Positions 24,949 through 33,213 of a stretch of DNA of 37,052 nucleotides are shown here, piece by piece; the first letter of the stretch is position 1; every line of letters starts with the position of its first letter. The notes under the pieces are model-generated. The model saw only the letters and a program-made list of their open reading frames with translations, ran no database searches and had not been told where the DNA came from. The DNA comes from Desulfotignum sp. (GTDB lineage Bacteria; Desulfobacterota; Desulfobacteria; Desulfobacterales; Desulfobacteraceae): assembly GCA_011389575.1 (NCBI GenBank), contig JAABUB010000029.1:1-37052 (forward strand), written 5' to 3'. The translations under genes were made by a program, and so were the position numbers.

Positions 24949-26612
24949 GCCTGAATCTGGTTGCCTCCTTGATGTAGCGCAATATCCAGGGCTTTCAAAG
25001 CCTGATGAACCAGATCAGGCCCTGAGACGGATCCCGCCCCCGGTGCGGCTGATGCCCGGTTTTCTGTGTCCTGCTTTTCTCCTGTAAAGCAGGCCATTCC
25101 AATGCTTAGGGTCAACCGGATCAGATGGGTGCCTACAGAAATTTTGTTGTCACCGATGTTTTGTCTGATACGTTCGGCCAGAATCTGTGCTTGGGTAAAC
25201 TGGGTGTCGGGCAGTACAATGCCGAATTTTTCCGCCCCGAACCGGCATACTACATCCAGGTCCCGTACCATCGCCTGGATCTTTGCAGCACAGGCGGTTA
25301 AAATCATATCACCGCTCTTGTATCCGTGTTTTTCATTAAAAGACAGAAACTGGTCCACCTGCACCAGCAGGATGGACAAAGGCAGGCGGTACCGCCTGGC
25401 TTTGGACATTTCCAAAGCCAGGGTCTGGTTGAACCAGCTGCGGTTCAACAGCCGGGTCAGTTGGTCCCGCCGGGAAATCAGATCAATTCGGTCCCGTGCA
25501 CCCTGAACTTTACGGGTCAGTCTGGCCTGGGTCAGGGTTTTCTGGATGGTATCCACCAAATCCATTGCTGATGTCTGTTCTTTGACCAGAAATGTGGAGG
25601 CACCGGTGGCAATGGCAGCAGCCCCGGCATCTGTATGGCGATGGTCCACTGTGTAGATTATCGGGGCCCTGGTTCTCAGCCGTACCAGCTTATCCAGCAG
25701 ATGCAGGCCGGAGCCGTCTGCCAGCTGGTGGTTGATAAAAATAATATCCGGCCGGCAGGAGGCCACATATTCCAGGGCCTGTTCAGCGGTGTCAGCCTGG
25801 ATAAGATCGGCTTTTATCCTGCCGGCAAGATAATGTTCAAAAATACTGAATTCATCTGTAAAATGGGTGGCAAATAGAATTCTGCCGGACCGGTTTTGGC
25901 CGGTTTTGTCCTGGAAAAGAATCTGACTGCCCACTTCCCGGTTCTGGGATCTGCGCAGCCGACGGATCACCTCTGCGATATGGGCGCCGGCTGTCCGGAT
26001 CCGGGTGACTCCCTGGCGCAGGCGCAGGGGCATGTCCGGTGCCTGCTGCAAAAAATAGGTGCTGGCCTGGATTTTGGATAAAAACGGCTGGATTTGATTG
26101 GTAAATGCAGATGACAATGCCAGAATATCTTTTTTCAGGGTGTTCTCAGATAATGAGGACTGGTGCTGATCCATAAACCGGGTATAGACTTTTTCCAGTT
26201 CCTGGATGCTCTGGTCCACAGCAATGCGGTGGCGGAAAAGTGCCATAAAAAGCAAAAGTTTGGCCCTGATCAACACCGGTTCAAGGGGTTTGGCCACATG
26301 GTCCAGCAGCAGGGGAGGCACTTTGTCATACAGATCCGGCAGCCCCGGGGTATCTGTTACCAGCAGAACCGGGGGGATTTTGGCATGAGCAAAGCGCAAC
26401 AGGCTGTCTGATAAGGCATGGGGGTCAATTTCCGGCAAAGACAGATCCATGACGATAAATGCCAGGGACCGGGAAAAAATGTGTTTCATGGCATCGGCAG
26501 TTGTCTCTGCCTGGATAATCACAAGTTCCGGGGTTTCTGCCAATGCGGTTTTGACCGCCTTGGCAGTGTCCCCGGGGGCGATGATTAATGCTGTGTGAGA
26601 GGTGGCGGTCAT
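24945..26612 (-). CDS. Double receiver protein with degenerate GGDEF domain
   Basis: A 555-residue regulator and first gene of a five-gene operon. Residues 5-125 are a receiver domain keeping D56 (FIVMDLSLP) and Lys (VAKPLE) but lacking the usual Asp pair. A helical linker follows (about 130-235). A second receiver (about 243-365) has Asn at the phosphorylation site (IFINHQLADGSG). The C-terminal GGDEF domain (about 375-550) has RRDQLTRLLNRSWF, but its active-site loop reads RFGAEKFGIVLP, so GG[DE]EF has become GAEKF and cyclase activity is unlikely. It may be a c-di-GMP or GTP sensor or a structural regulator. AAGGA lies before the ATG. Confidence 0.88.
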   Translation of the reverse strand: MTATSHTALIIAPGDTAKAVKTALAETPELVIIQAETTADAMKHIFSRSLAFIVMDLSLPEIDPHALSDSLLRFAHAKIPPVLLVTDTPGLPDLYDKVPPLLLDHVAKPLEPVLIRAKLLLFMALFRHRIAVDQSIQELEKVYTRFMDQHQSSLSENTLKKDILALSSAFTNQIQPFLSKIQASTYFLQQAPDMPLRLRQGVTRIRTAGAHIAEVIRRLRRSQNREVGSQILFQDKTGQNRSGRILFATHFTDEFSIFEHYLAGRIKADLIQADTAEQALEYVASCRPDIIFINHQLADGSGLHLLDKLVRLRTRAPIIYTVDHRHTDAGAAAIATGASTFLVKEQTSAMDLVDTIQKTLTQARLTRKVQGARDRIDLISRRDQLTRLLNRSWFNQTLALEMSKARRYRLPLSILLVQVDQFLSFNEKHGYKSGDMILTACAAKIQAMVRDLDVVCRFGAEKFGIVLPDTQFTQAQILAERIRQNIGDNKISVGTHLIRLTLSIGMACFTGEKQDTENRASAAPGAGSVSGPDLVHQALKALDIALHQGGNQIQA

Positions 26613-26747
26613 GGGCTTTTCCTTTTTATTGAAGGTGAAAATCAGGATAACTTCCTTGTTCTTTACCAGAATCTGGCTTTTAAATTAAGTGAAAATCATG
26701 TAAATAACATGCACCAGACCCCAACTTTTTGATTCAGGCTGAATATT

Positions 26748-29700
26748 ATGAGCTTTTATGCAGATCTTCATATCCATTCCAGGTATTCCCGGGCAACATC
26801 CCGGAACCTTGATTTTGAAAATATTTACCATGCAGCCCGGATCAAGGGCATCAGAGTTGTGGGCACAGGCGATTTCACCCACCCGGCCTGGGTCCGGGAG
26901 ATGGAATCCAAGCTGGAACCGGCTGAGCCCGGGTTGTTTGTGTTGAAAAAACAGATCGCAGCAGCCATTGATGATGCCATACCCCCATCCTGCCGGAATC
27001 AGGTGCGCTTTATGCTCCAGGCGGAAATTTCCAATATCTATAAAAAAGACGGCAAGGTCAGAAAAAATCATAATATCATCTACTTTCCGGATTTGACCAG
27101 TGTTAAAAAATTTAATGCCCGCCTGGATGCCATCGGCAATATCACGTCCGACGGCCGTCCCATTCTCGGGCTGGATGCCAGGGATCTTCTGGAGATCATG
27201 CTGGAAACCTCTGACCAGGCATTTTTGGTGCCTGCCCATATCTGGACCCCCTGGTTTTCCCTGTTCGGGTCCAAATCCGGATTTGACCGGATAGACCAGT
27301 GCTTTGAAGACCTGGCTTCCCACATTTTTGCGGTGGAAACCGGCCTGTCTTCTGATCCGGCCATGAACTGGCGGGTAGCTGATCTGGACCATGTCCGGCT
27401 CATGTCCAATTCAGATGCCCATTCTCCGGGATATCTGGGCCGCAATGCCTGCGTGTTTAATACGGATCTGGATTATTTTGCCATGCGCAAATCCCTTGAA
27501 AATGTTGACATTAAAGCATACCAGGGAACCCTGGACATGTATCCGGACCAGGGGAAATACCATTATGACGGTCACAGAAAATGCGGTGTCAGCCTGGATC
27601 CGGATGAAACTGCCCGGCTGGACAAGATCTGCCCGGAATGCGGCAAACCGCTGACCCTGGGGGTGCTGTATCGGGTCAGGGAGCTGGCTGACCGGCCACA
27701 AGGATTTGTGCCCTCTGACCGCCAGGGGTATACCAGTATTATTCCGCTTACAGATATGCTGTCTGAGATTTTCGGGGTGGGCCCCAAAACAAAAAAAGTT
27801 GCCCGGTATTATGAAAAAGCGGTGCAGCTCCTGGGACCGGAACTGGACATTCTGCTGGATTGCTCCTGTGAGGACATCCAGGCAGCCGGCATACCGCTTC
27901 TGGCTGAGGCTGTATCCCGGATGCGCAATAAAAACATCCATGTGGAACCCGGATTCGACGGACAGTTCGGCAAGGTTCATGTGTTCAGTGCCAGGGAAAA
28001 AAAACAGCGCAAAGGAGAGCTGCAGCTGCAGATGACCCTGGGCGGAAAACCGCTTGAACAGGTGGAAAAATCCTTTCCGGCTGCAGAAAAACAGCCGGAA
28101 AAAAAAGGGAGGAAAAACAGAAAGATACTATCCCGAAACACGCTGCCTGCATCCGGTGCAGCCGGTACATCCGGAATCTTGTCTGCCGGCACGCCGAAAA
28201 TACTTGAGGACTTGAATGAAAAACAGCGTCAGGCTGTGAATTCCACATCCCGTGCCATTCTCATCACAGCCGGACCGGGCACGGGAAAAACCCGGACCCT
28301 CACATCCAGAATCGCCCATCTGATATCGAACGACATGGTTTCTCCCGGACAGATCCTTGCCCTGACCTTCACCAACAAAGCAGCCCAGTCCCTCTCCCGG
28401 CGCATACAAGGATTTTTGCCACCAAAAGGACCCGGCGTGACCGCTGCCACCTTTCATGGATTCTGTCTGGCCATGCTCAAGGAATATGACGGGTGCAGGA
28501 TCCGTCTTCTGGAAGAAGATTACAAAAAAGAACTGGTAAAAACAGCCCTGAAAACATGTACAGAAAAACAAACCGGCTTTTCCCGCCAGGCAGCCCGGAT
28601 GGATCTGGATATCAGCTTGTGCAAACAGCAGCTGCTGGGCCCCGAAGATGACTTGTCCTGTGTGGCCCGGGACCAGGTACTGCTCAAAAAAGTGTATGCC
28701 GCTTACCTGAAGCAGCTTTCCAACCTGGATTTCATGGATTTTGAGGACTTGATTTTCCGGTTTTACCATTTGCTCACCCGGTCTTCGGCGCTGCTGCACC
28801 AGGTGCAGAACCGGTTCACATATATTTTTGTGGATGAGTACCAGGACCTGAACAAGGGCCAGTATGAACTGGTAAAACTGCTGGCACAAAACAGCCACAT
28901 CTTTGTCATCGGTGATCCGGATCAGTCCATTTACGGTTTCAGGGGATCGGACAACCGGTATTTCAAGCAGTTTGCCGCAGATTATCCCGGGTGCGAACAG
29001 ATCGTTTTGACCCAAAACTACCGGTCTACCCAGACCATTCTGGACGCTTCTTTTCAGATGATTTCCCGGTCCGGAAAAGACAAAGGGTTCCAAAAAATTT
29101 TTTCAGAAGATACCAAAACCAGGAAACTGGTTATCAGGGAAACCGGTTCAGAAACAGCAGAAGCGGTGGCTGTGGGAAAAATGATTGAAGCCGGAGTGGG
29201 GGGACTGTCCTTTTTTGCCATGGATACCAGGAAACAGGAAGATTTTCTGGACGGGGCCTATGGGTTCTCTGATTTTGCCGTATTGTTCCGCACCCGCAGG
29301 CAGAAAGACATGTTTGCAGATGTGTTTCAGAAACATGGAATTCCTTTTCAGACAGCAGACAAAAAATCAGGGCTGGATCTGGACGGCATCCGCCAGTTGT
29401 TAAGCTGTTTCAGGTTTATTACCGGCCGGTGGGAATCAAAGGATGTGCAGGTGTTGCATACCCATTTTTCCAGGGACAGGCAAACAAAAAATATTCCAAA
29501 AACCTTGGAGCAGATGCTTGGACCGGTGACAGAGCAGATACGGGACAGATCCAGCCATGCGTGTCTGGATATATTTATCCGGTTTCTGGGAGTCCAGCAG
29601 GCCCTGGCGGCAGATCCGGCTGCAGCAGACATGAGGGCCCATCTTGAACACCTGGCCCGCGTGTTTGCCGATCCTGATGATTTCATGGACCACCTGGCCC

Positions 29701-30071
29701 TGGAACAGGATCCGGATCATCTGGTTGATAGAGTGGAAAAGGTGTCTCTTCTGACCATGCATGCGGCCAAAGGACTGGAATTTCCCGTGGTGTTTGTCAC
29801 CGGGTGTGAACAGGGGCTCATCCCTTTTGCACGGGACAAAAAAAATTGTGAAAATCCGGCAGAGGAACGCCGCCTTTTTTATGTGGCCATGACCCGGGCC
29901 ATGGATGTTCTGTGTCTGACCTATGCCAGAAAAAGACAGATTTTCGGGGTGATGGAAAACCGGCAGCAATCGGTTTTTCTGGATGATATTGAAAGGCGCC
30001 TTGCGTTGGTTGAAAAACAAAAAAAGAGACAGCCGCCCAAACAGGCGCAAATCCAGCTGGAAATGTTTTAA
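26748..30071 (+). CDS. Endonuclease Q-like PHP domain fused to UvrD/PcrA-type helicase
   Basis: A 1107-residue DNA repair protein with two enzymes in one chain. Residues 1-235 are a PHP phosphoesterase with metal ligands D6, H8, H10, D42, E93, H164, D223 and H225. A zinc-finger region follows (C279, C295, C298; CPECGKPLTLGVLYRVRELADR), as in endonuclease Q, which nicks DNA 5' of deaminated bases. A helix-hairpin-like region runs to about 400, then a basic linker (445-465). The superfamily 1 helicase has Walker A AGPGTGKT (508-515), VDEYQD (695-700), GDPDQSIYGFRG (722-733), QNYRS (756-760), TMHAAKGLEF (1003-1012) and RRLFYVAMTR (1041-1050). The C-terminal QLEMF resembles a sliding-clamp motif. 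It is divergent from the operon to its left. Confidence 0.92.
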   Translation: MSFYADLHIHSRYSRATSRNLDFENIYHAARIKGIRVVGTGDFTHPAWVREMESKLEPAEPGLFVLKKQIAAAIDDAIPPSCRNQVRFMLQAEISNIYKKDGKVRKNHNIIYFPDLTSVKKFNARLDAIGNITSDGRPILGLDARDLLEIMLETSDQAFLVPAHIWTPWFSLFGSKSGFDRIDQCFEDLASHIFAVETGLSSDPAMNWRVADLDHVRLMSNSDAHSPGYLGRNACVFNTDLDYFAMRKSLENVDIKAYQGTLDMYPDQGKYHYDGHRKCGVSLDPDETARLDKICPECGKPLTLGVLYRVRELADRPQGFVPSDRQGYTSIIPLTDMLSEIFGVGPKTKKVARYYEKAVQLLGPELDILLDCSCEDIQAAGIPLLAEAVSRMRNKNIHVEPGFDGQFGKVHVFSAREKKQRKGELQLQMTLGGKPLEQVEKSFPAAEKQPEKKGRKNRKILSRNTLPASGAAGTSGILSAGTPKILEDLNEKQRQAVNSTSRAILITAGPGTGKTRTLTSRIAHLISNDMVSPGQILALTFTNKAAQSLSRRIQGFLPPKGPGVTAATFHGFCLAMLKEYDGCRIRLLEEDYKKELVKTALKTCTEKQTGFSRQAARMDLDISLCKQQLLGPEDDLSCVARDQVLLKKVYAAYLKQLSNLDFMDFEDLIFRFYHLLTRSSALLHQVQNRFTYIFVDEYQDLNKGQYELVKLLAQNSHIFVIGDPDQSIYGFRGSDNRYFKQFAADYPGCEQIVLTQNYRSTQTILDASFQMISRSGKDKGFQKIFSEDTKTRKLVIRETGSETAEAVAVGKMIEAGVGGLSFFAMDTRKQEDFLDGAYGFSDFAVLFRTRRQKDMFADVFQKHGIPFQTADKKSGLDLDGIRQLLSCFRFITGRWESKDVQVLHTHFSRDRQTKNIPKTLEQMLGPVTEQIRDRSSHACLDIFIRFLGVQQALAADPAAADMRAHLEHLARVFADPDDFMDHLALEQDPDHLVDRVEKVSLLTMHAAKGLEFPVVFVTGCEQGLIPFARDKKNCENPAEERRLFYVAMTRAMDVLCLTYARKRQIFGVMENRQQSVFLDDIERRLALVEKQKKRQPPKQAQIQLEMF

Positions 30072-30091
30072 AGGAGAATGATATTTTACCT

Positions 30092-30742
30092 GTGAAGACC
30101 AGCCTGCCCGGTGTCAGAATGCCGTGTTTTTCCAGCACAAACCGGTTTTACGTCTTCCGGTCCATGTGCAGGTACTGGCTGGTCTGCCTGTTACTGACCG
30201 GAGTTCTCTGGTATACGCCTGAATGTGTCACAGCTGATATCTACAAGTATATAGATAAAGACGGGGTGGTGCATTTTACCAACACCCCCACCACACCCGG
30301 TTATGAGCTGTATATTCGGGAAAAGGCCACAGACCGGGGCAGATCCCGGGATACAGACGTATATGATGACCTTATCCGCAATGCCCAGCAGCGTTACGGG
30401 GTGCCCTTTGCCCTGATAAAGGCGGTGATAGGGGTGGAGTCCGCATTCAATCCCCGGGCGGTATCTGCCAAAGGCGCAAGAGGTCTGATGCAGATCATGC
30501 CGGAAAATGATGCATTCCTGTCCCTGGCTGATCCATTTGATCCTTCTCAGAATATCATGGCCGGCACCCGGTACCTGAAACAGATGCTGGACCGGTATAA
30601 CCAGAAGCTGCCCCTGGCCCTGGCTGCCTATAATGCCGGTCCCACGGCCGTGGATAGGTACCGGCACATCCCGCCCTTTAAAGAAACCCGGGCCTATGTC
30701 CAGAAAGTGATGGCCCTGTTCACCCGGTATAAAGAGGCTTAG
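30092..30742 (+). CDS. Small SLT lytic transglycosylase with DUF4124 segment
   Basis: A 216-residue exported murein hydrolase. A hydrophobic signal segment lies at about residues 27-42. A DUF4124-like strand follows (IYKYIDKDGVVHFTNTP, 50-66). The SLT domain (about 92-210) has the likely catalytic glutamate E116 in VIGVESAFNPRAVSAKGARGLMQIMP and the late AAYNAGPTAVDRY block. The start is uncertain: the GTG at 30092 is used, but an ATG at 30119 or 30164 would still leave a signal segment. An AGGAG lies about 15 bases before the GTG. The gene is 20 bases downstream of the helicase and probably co-transcribed. Its stop overlaps the end of convergent galU by four bases. Confidence 0.88.
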   Translation: MKTSLPGVRMPCFSSTNRFYVFRSMCRYWLVCLLLTGVLWYTPECVTADIYKYIDKDGVVHFTNTPTTPGYELYIREKATDRGRSRDTDVYDDLIRNAQQRYGVPFALIKAVIGVESAFNPRAVSAKGARGLMQIMPENDAFLSLADPFDPSQNIMAGTRYLKQMLDRYNQKLPLALAAYNAGPTAVDRYRHIPPFKETRAYVQKVMALFTRYKEA

Positions 30743-31617
30743 GCCTGTTCTTCGGCCTGAACCGATTTGATGAAGGCAAGGAGCTTGTCTTTCATGTCTG
30801 GTCTTTCTAAGGCAAAAGCCAGATTGGCCATCTGAAACCCTACTTTGTCTCCGCAGTCAAATCGGTTGCCGTGGAATTTGTACCCAAAAACAGGCTGTTC
30901 CCGGAGAAGGGTTTTCATGGCGTCGGTGAGTTGAATCTCATTGCCCGCGCCGGTTTGTTTTTTGCCCAGAAGATCAAAAATTCTGGGCATGAGGATATAC
31001 CGGCCGATAATGGCCAGGTTGGAAGGGGCCTGGTCAGGGGTGGGCTTTTCCACCATATCATTGATCCGGTAGATATCCTCTTCCACGGCAGTGGCATCCA
31101 GGATGCCGTATTTATCGGTCTGGTCTTTCGGCACTTCCATAACAGCAGCCATGGAGGCCCGGAGCCGGTCAAATTTTTGTATCATTTCCGAGAGCACCGG
31201 TCTGTCGGTCTGGATCAGATCATCTGCCAGCAGCACGGCAAACGGCTCATCACCCACGATGTCTCTGGCACACCAGATGGCATGTCCCAGGCCCAGCGGT
31301 TCGTGCTGACGGGTATAGATAATGGTACCGGTGGGGGGGACCAGTTCCCGGATCTGTTTGAGCAGGTCCGCTTTTTTTTTGTTTTCCAGAGCGTGTTCAA
31401 TTTCATAGGACCGGTCAAAATGGTCTTCCAGGGCTTTTTTCCCCCGGCCCGTGACAAAAACGATCTGCTCAATTCCTGCCTGGAAAGCCTCTTCCACTGC
31501 ATACTGGATCAAGGGTTTGTCTACTACCGGCAGCATTTCCTTTGCCATGGCCTTGGTGGCCGGGATAAACCGTGTTCCCAGACCAGCCACAGGAAAAACC
31601 GCTTTTTTTATTTTCAT
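30739..31617 (-). CDS. galU: UTP-glucose-1-phosphate uridylyltransferase
   Basis: A 292-residue nucleotidyltransferase starting MKIKKAVFPVAGLGTRFIPATKAMAKEMLPVVDKPLIQY; the G-x-G-T-R and K-E-M-L-P elements are the GalU nucleotide-binding signature. Further family blocks are RQHEPLGLGHAIWCAR, FAVLLADDLI and the late YKFHGNRFDCGDKVGF. It makes UDP-glucose for envelope polysaccharides, in the cytoplasm. The ATG is preceded by AAAGGAGG. No exopolysaccharide gene is next to it in this window. It is convergent with the transglycosylase gene, overlapping by four bases at the stop codons. Confidence 0.97.
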   Translation of the reverse strand: MKIKKAVFPVAGLGTRFIPATKAMAKEMLPVVDKPLIQYAVEEAFQAGIEQIVFVTGRGKKALEDHFDRSYEIEHALENKKKADLLKQIRELVPPTGTIIYTRQHEPLGLGHAIWCARDIVGDEPFAVLLADDLIQTDRPVLSEMIQKFDRLRASMAAVMEVPKDQTDKYGILDATAVEEDIYRINDMVEKPTPDQAPSNLAIIGRYILMPRIFDLLGKKQTGAGNEIQLTDAMKTLLREQPVFGYKFHGNRFDCGDKVGFQMANLAFALERPDMKDKLLAFIKSVQAEEQA

Positions 31618-31762
31618 ATCCCCTCCTTTGGATTTAACGGGTTGACATTCAGCTGCATCTTCATCTCTTTTGTCTTAATGGGGATTCTTTGCTGTGTCAA
31701 ATCTAATTTTGGCCATATTTTCCGCCTTGCTGGCAAAGCCCTGCAAGCGTGTGTGTATCCGG

Positions 31763-31791
31763 TTGACATTATTGTATTTTTTTTATAGTAT
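31763..31791 (+). promoter_or_regulatory. Putative sigma-70 promoter for YkgJ-type gene
   Basis: A perfect -35 TTGACA (31763-31768) is followed by AT-rich sequence containing either TATAGT at 15-base spacing (31784-31789) or TAGTAT at 17-base spacing (31786-31791). It is about 50 bases upstream of the ATG at 31840. Confidence 0.55.
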
Positions 31792-31839
31792 CCAGGGCCT
31801 TTGATACACGCAAAAAAAATTCTATTTAAGGAAAAAAAT

Positions 31840-32631
31840 ATGAATGACCATAAGATATCTGAAATTCCGCCTGAACAGATGGGCCTCAATACCCGGTTCA
31901 CCTTTCAATGTCACAAAGGGGTAAAATGTTTTACCGACTGCTGCAGAGGAATTGATATCATGCTCACCCCTTATGATATTTTGACCATGCGCCGGAAACT
32001 GGACCTGTCATCTGAAGAGTTTCTGGCGGTGTTTACCGAGCCCAGGATACTGGAAAAAGCGGACATGCCGGTGGTGACCCTGAAACTGCTGGATGATGAA
32101 CGCAGATCCTGCCCGTTTGTGGAAGACAAGGACGGGTGTGTTATCTATGAGGATCGTCCCACCACCTGCCGGTATTATCCCATAGGCGTGGGGGCCTTGA
32201 GTTATTCCGGGGAACAGGGGGATAAGGATGAGTTTTTTTTCACGGTAAAAGAAGCCCATTGCCTGGGATTTGAAGAAGACAGGGAATGGACCGTGGCCCA
32301 ATGGCGCCAGGATCAGGGAATTGACGAGCGGGATGCGGTTAACGAAGGATGGATGGACCTTATGGTCCGGAAAAAATCTTTGCCCCCCAGCATGAAGCTG
32401 TCTGAAGAAAGCAAAAAGATATTTTTCATGGTCTGCTATAATATTGATAAATTCAGAGATTTTGTCTTTAATTCATCCTTTCTGAAGCGGTATGAAATTC
32501 CGGCAGACAAGACAAAAGAGATCCGATCCGATGATGTCAAGCTGCTGCAGTTCGGGTTTGAATGGCTGAAGTCGGCGTTTTTTCATGCCGGCAGGGAGAA
32601 TTTTCAGGTCAAAAACAGCAAAAAAGAGTGA
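31840..32631 (+). CDS. YkgJ-family cysteine-cluster protein
   Basis: A 263-residue cytoplasmic protein. The N-terminal cysteine set C24, C30, C34, C35 (FQCHKGVKCFTDCCRG) and the later SCPFV, DGCVIYEDRPTTCRYYP and HCLGF cysteines define the YkgJ/UPF0153 type Zn- or Fe-chelating domain. The conserved RP.TCR.YP block is intact. Members of this family are suspected metal-cluster proteins but lack a proven activity. The C-terminal 100 residues (WMDLMVRKKSLPPSMK onwards) are helical and not recognised. The ATG at 31840 has AAGGA seven bases upstream. It is divergent from galU and has its own promoter-like element. Confidence 0.88.
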   Translation: MNDHKISEIPPEQMGLNTRFTFQCHKGVKCFTDCCRGIDIMLTPYDILTMRRKLDLSSEEFLAVFTEPRILEKADMPVVTLKLLDDERRSCPFVEDKDGCVIYEDRPTTCRYYPIGVGALSYSGEQGDKDEFFFTVKEAHCLGFEEDREWTVAQWRQDQGIDERDAVNEGWMDLMVRKKSLPPSMKLSEESKKIFFMVCYNIDKFRDFVFNSSFLKRYEIPADKTKEIRSDDVKLLQFGFEWLKSAFFHAGRENFQVKNSKKE

Positions 32632-32650
32632 CATATTACTTTCCTGGACC

Positions 32651-32725
32651 GCCCCTGGTGGTGTCCTGTGAACGGCCCGAGATCCTCCGGATCTGACGGT
32701 CCGTTCACAGGACACCACCAGGGGC
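32651..32725. repeat. 25-base perfect inverted repeat with nested hairpin
   Basis: The 25-base left arm (32651-32675) is the exact reverse complement of the right arm (32701-32725). The 25-base centre contains a second perfect palindrome, AGATCC-TCC-GGATCT (32680-32694). It lies between convergent genes and could act as a bidirectional terminator or be a mobile palindromic (REP/MITE-like) element; there is no long T-run immediately after either arm. Confidence 0.85.
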
Positions 32726-32802
32726 TCCGGCCGGGCACCGCAAAGAGTTTCAGATGGATCTTTTTCCTGGCTGTGCAAGACACCATCAGCAGGCTTTTCC
32801 GT

Positions 32803-33213
32803 TCACTGTCGTTTTTTATATTCTTTTAAGATTAGTTTCGGGGCAAACCGGGGGTTGGAGATATACCGACCCATGTTTTTCATAAAGGTGTCCACCAGAG
32901 ACTCAAGCACGGCAACTTTTTCATGATCCATGATAAAGTTGCGCTCCAGGCGGTATTCATATACGATTTTTTCACCCAGGGTTTGCCGGATCTGTTCATA
33001 GGTGACATTGGTAAGCGGTTCATGTTTGAACAGGTCCGGTGTTACCTTGATTTCCATGGATGCCCGCATGATGACCACCCAGGCATCTGCGCTGATTTTC
33101 CGGGATTGATCAAAAAGCACTATGGTCTGTTCGTTTTCCAGTCTGATTTCTTTTATGATGGTGTCGGTCATTGCAGGTTTCTGGTTGAATTCAGTGTATT
33201 TGGATTTATTCAT
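32803..33213 (-). CDS. Conserved hypothetical protein coupled to dapA
   Basis: A soluble protein of 136 residues, not recognised. It begins MNKSKYTEFNQKPAMTDTII, has a strand-rich middle (IIKEIRLENEQTIVLFDQSRKI) and then DAWVVIMRASMEIKV, and a basic C terminus (APKLILKEYKKRQ). No signal or membrane segment is seen. The start at 33213 overlaps the end of dapA by eight bases, which suggests translational coupling; an internal ATG at 33171 (MTDTIIKEI) is an alternative. It is the second gene of a dapA-led unit and faces the large inverted repeat. Confidence 0.78.
   Translation of the reverse strand: MNKSKYTEFNQKPAMTDTIIKEIRLENEQTIVLFDQSRKISADAWVVIMRASMEIKVTPDLFKHEPLTNVTYEQIRQTLGEKIVYEYRLERNFIMDHEKVAVLESLVDTFMKNMGRYISNPRFAPKLILKEYKKRQ

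Noticed and set aside
28128-29093. A 321-codon minus-strand frame inside the helicase gene
   Set aside because: It is antisense to conserved helicase motifs and shows no family features.
30079-30096. ATG with good AGGAG spacing just before the SLT gene
   Set aside because: It reads only five codons to a stop, so it cannot be the SLT start; it could at most be a mini-leader.
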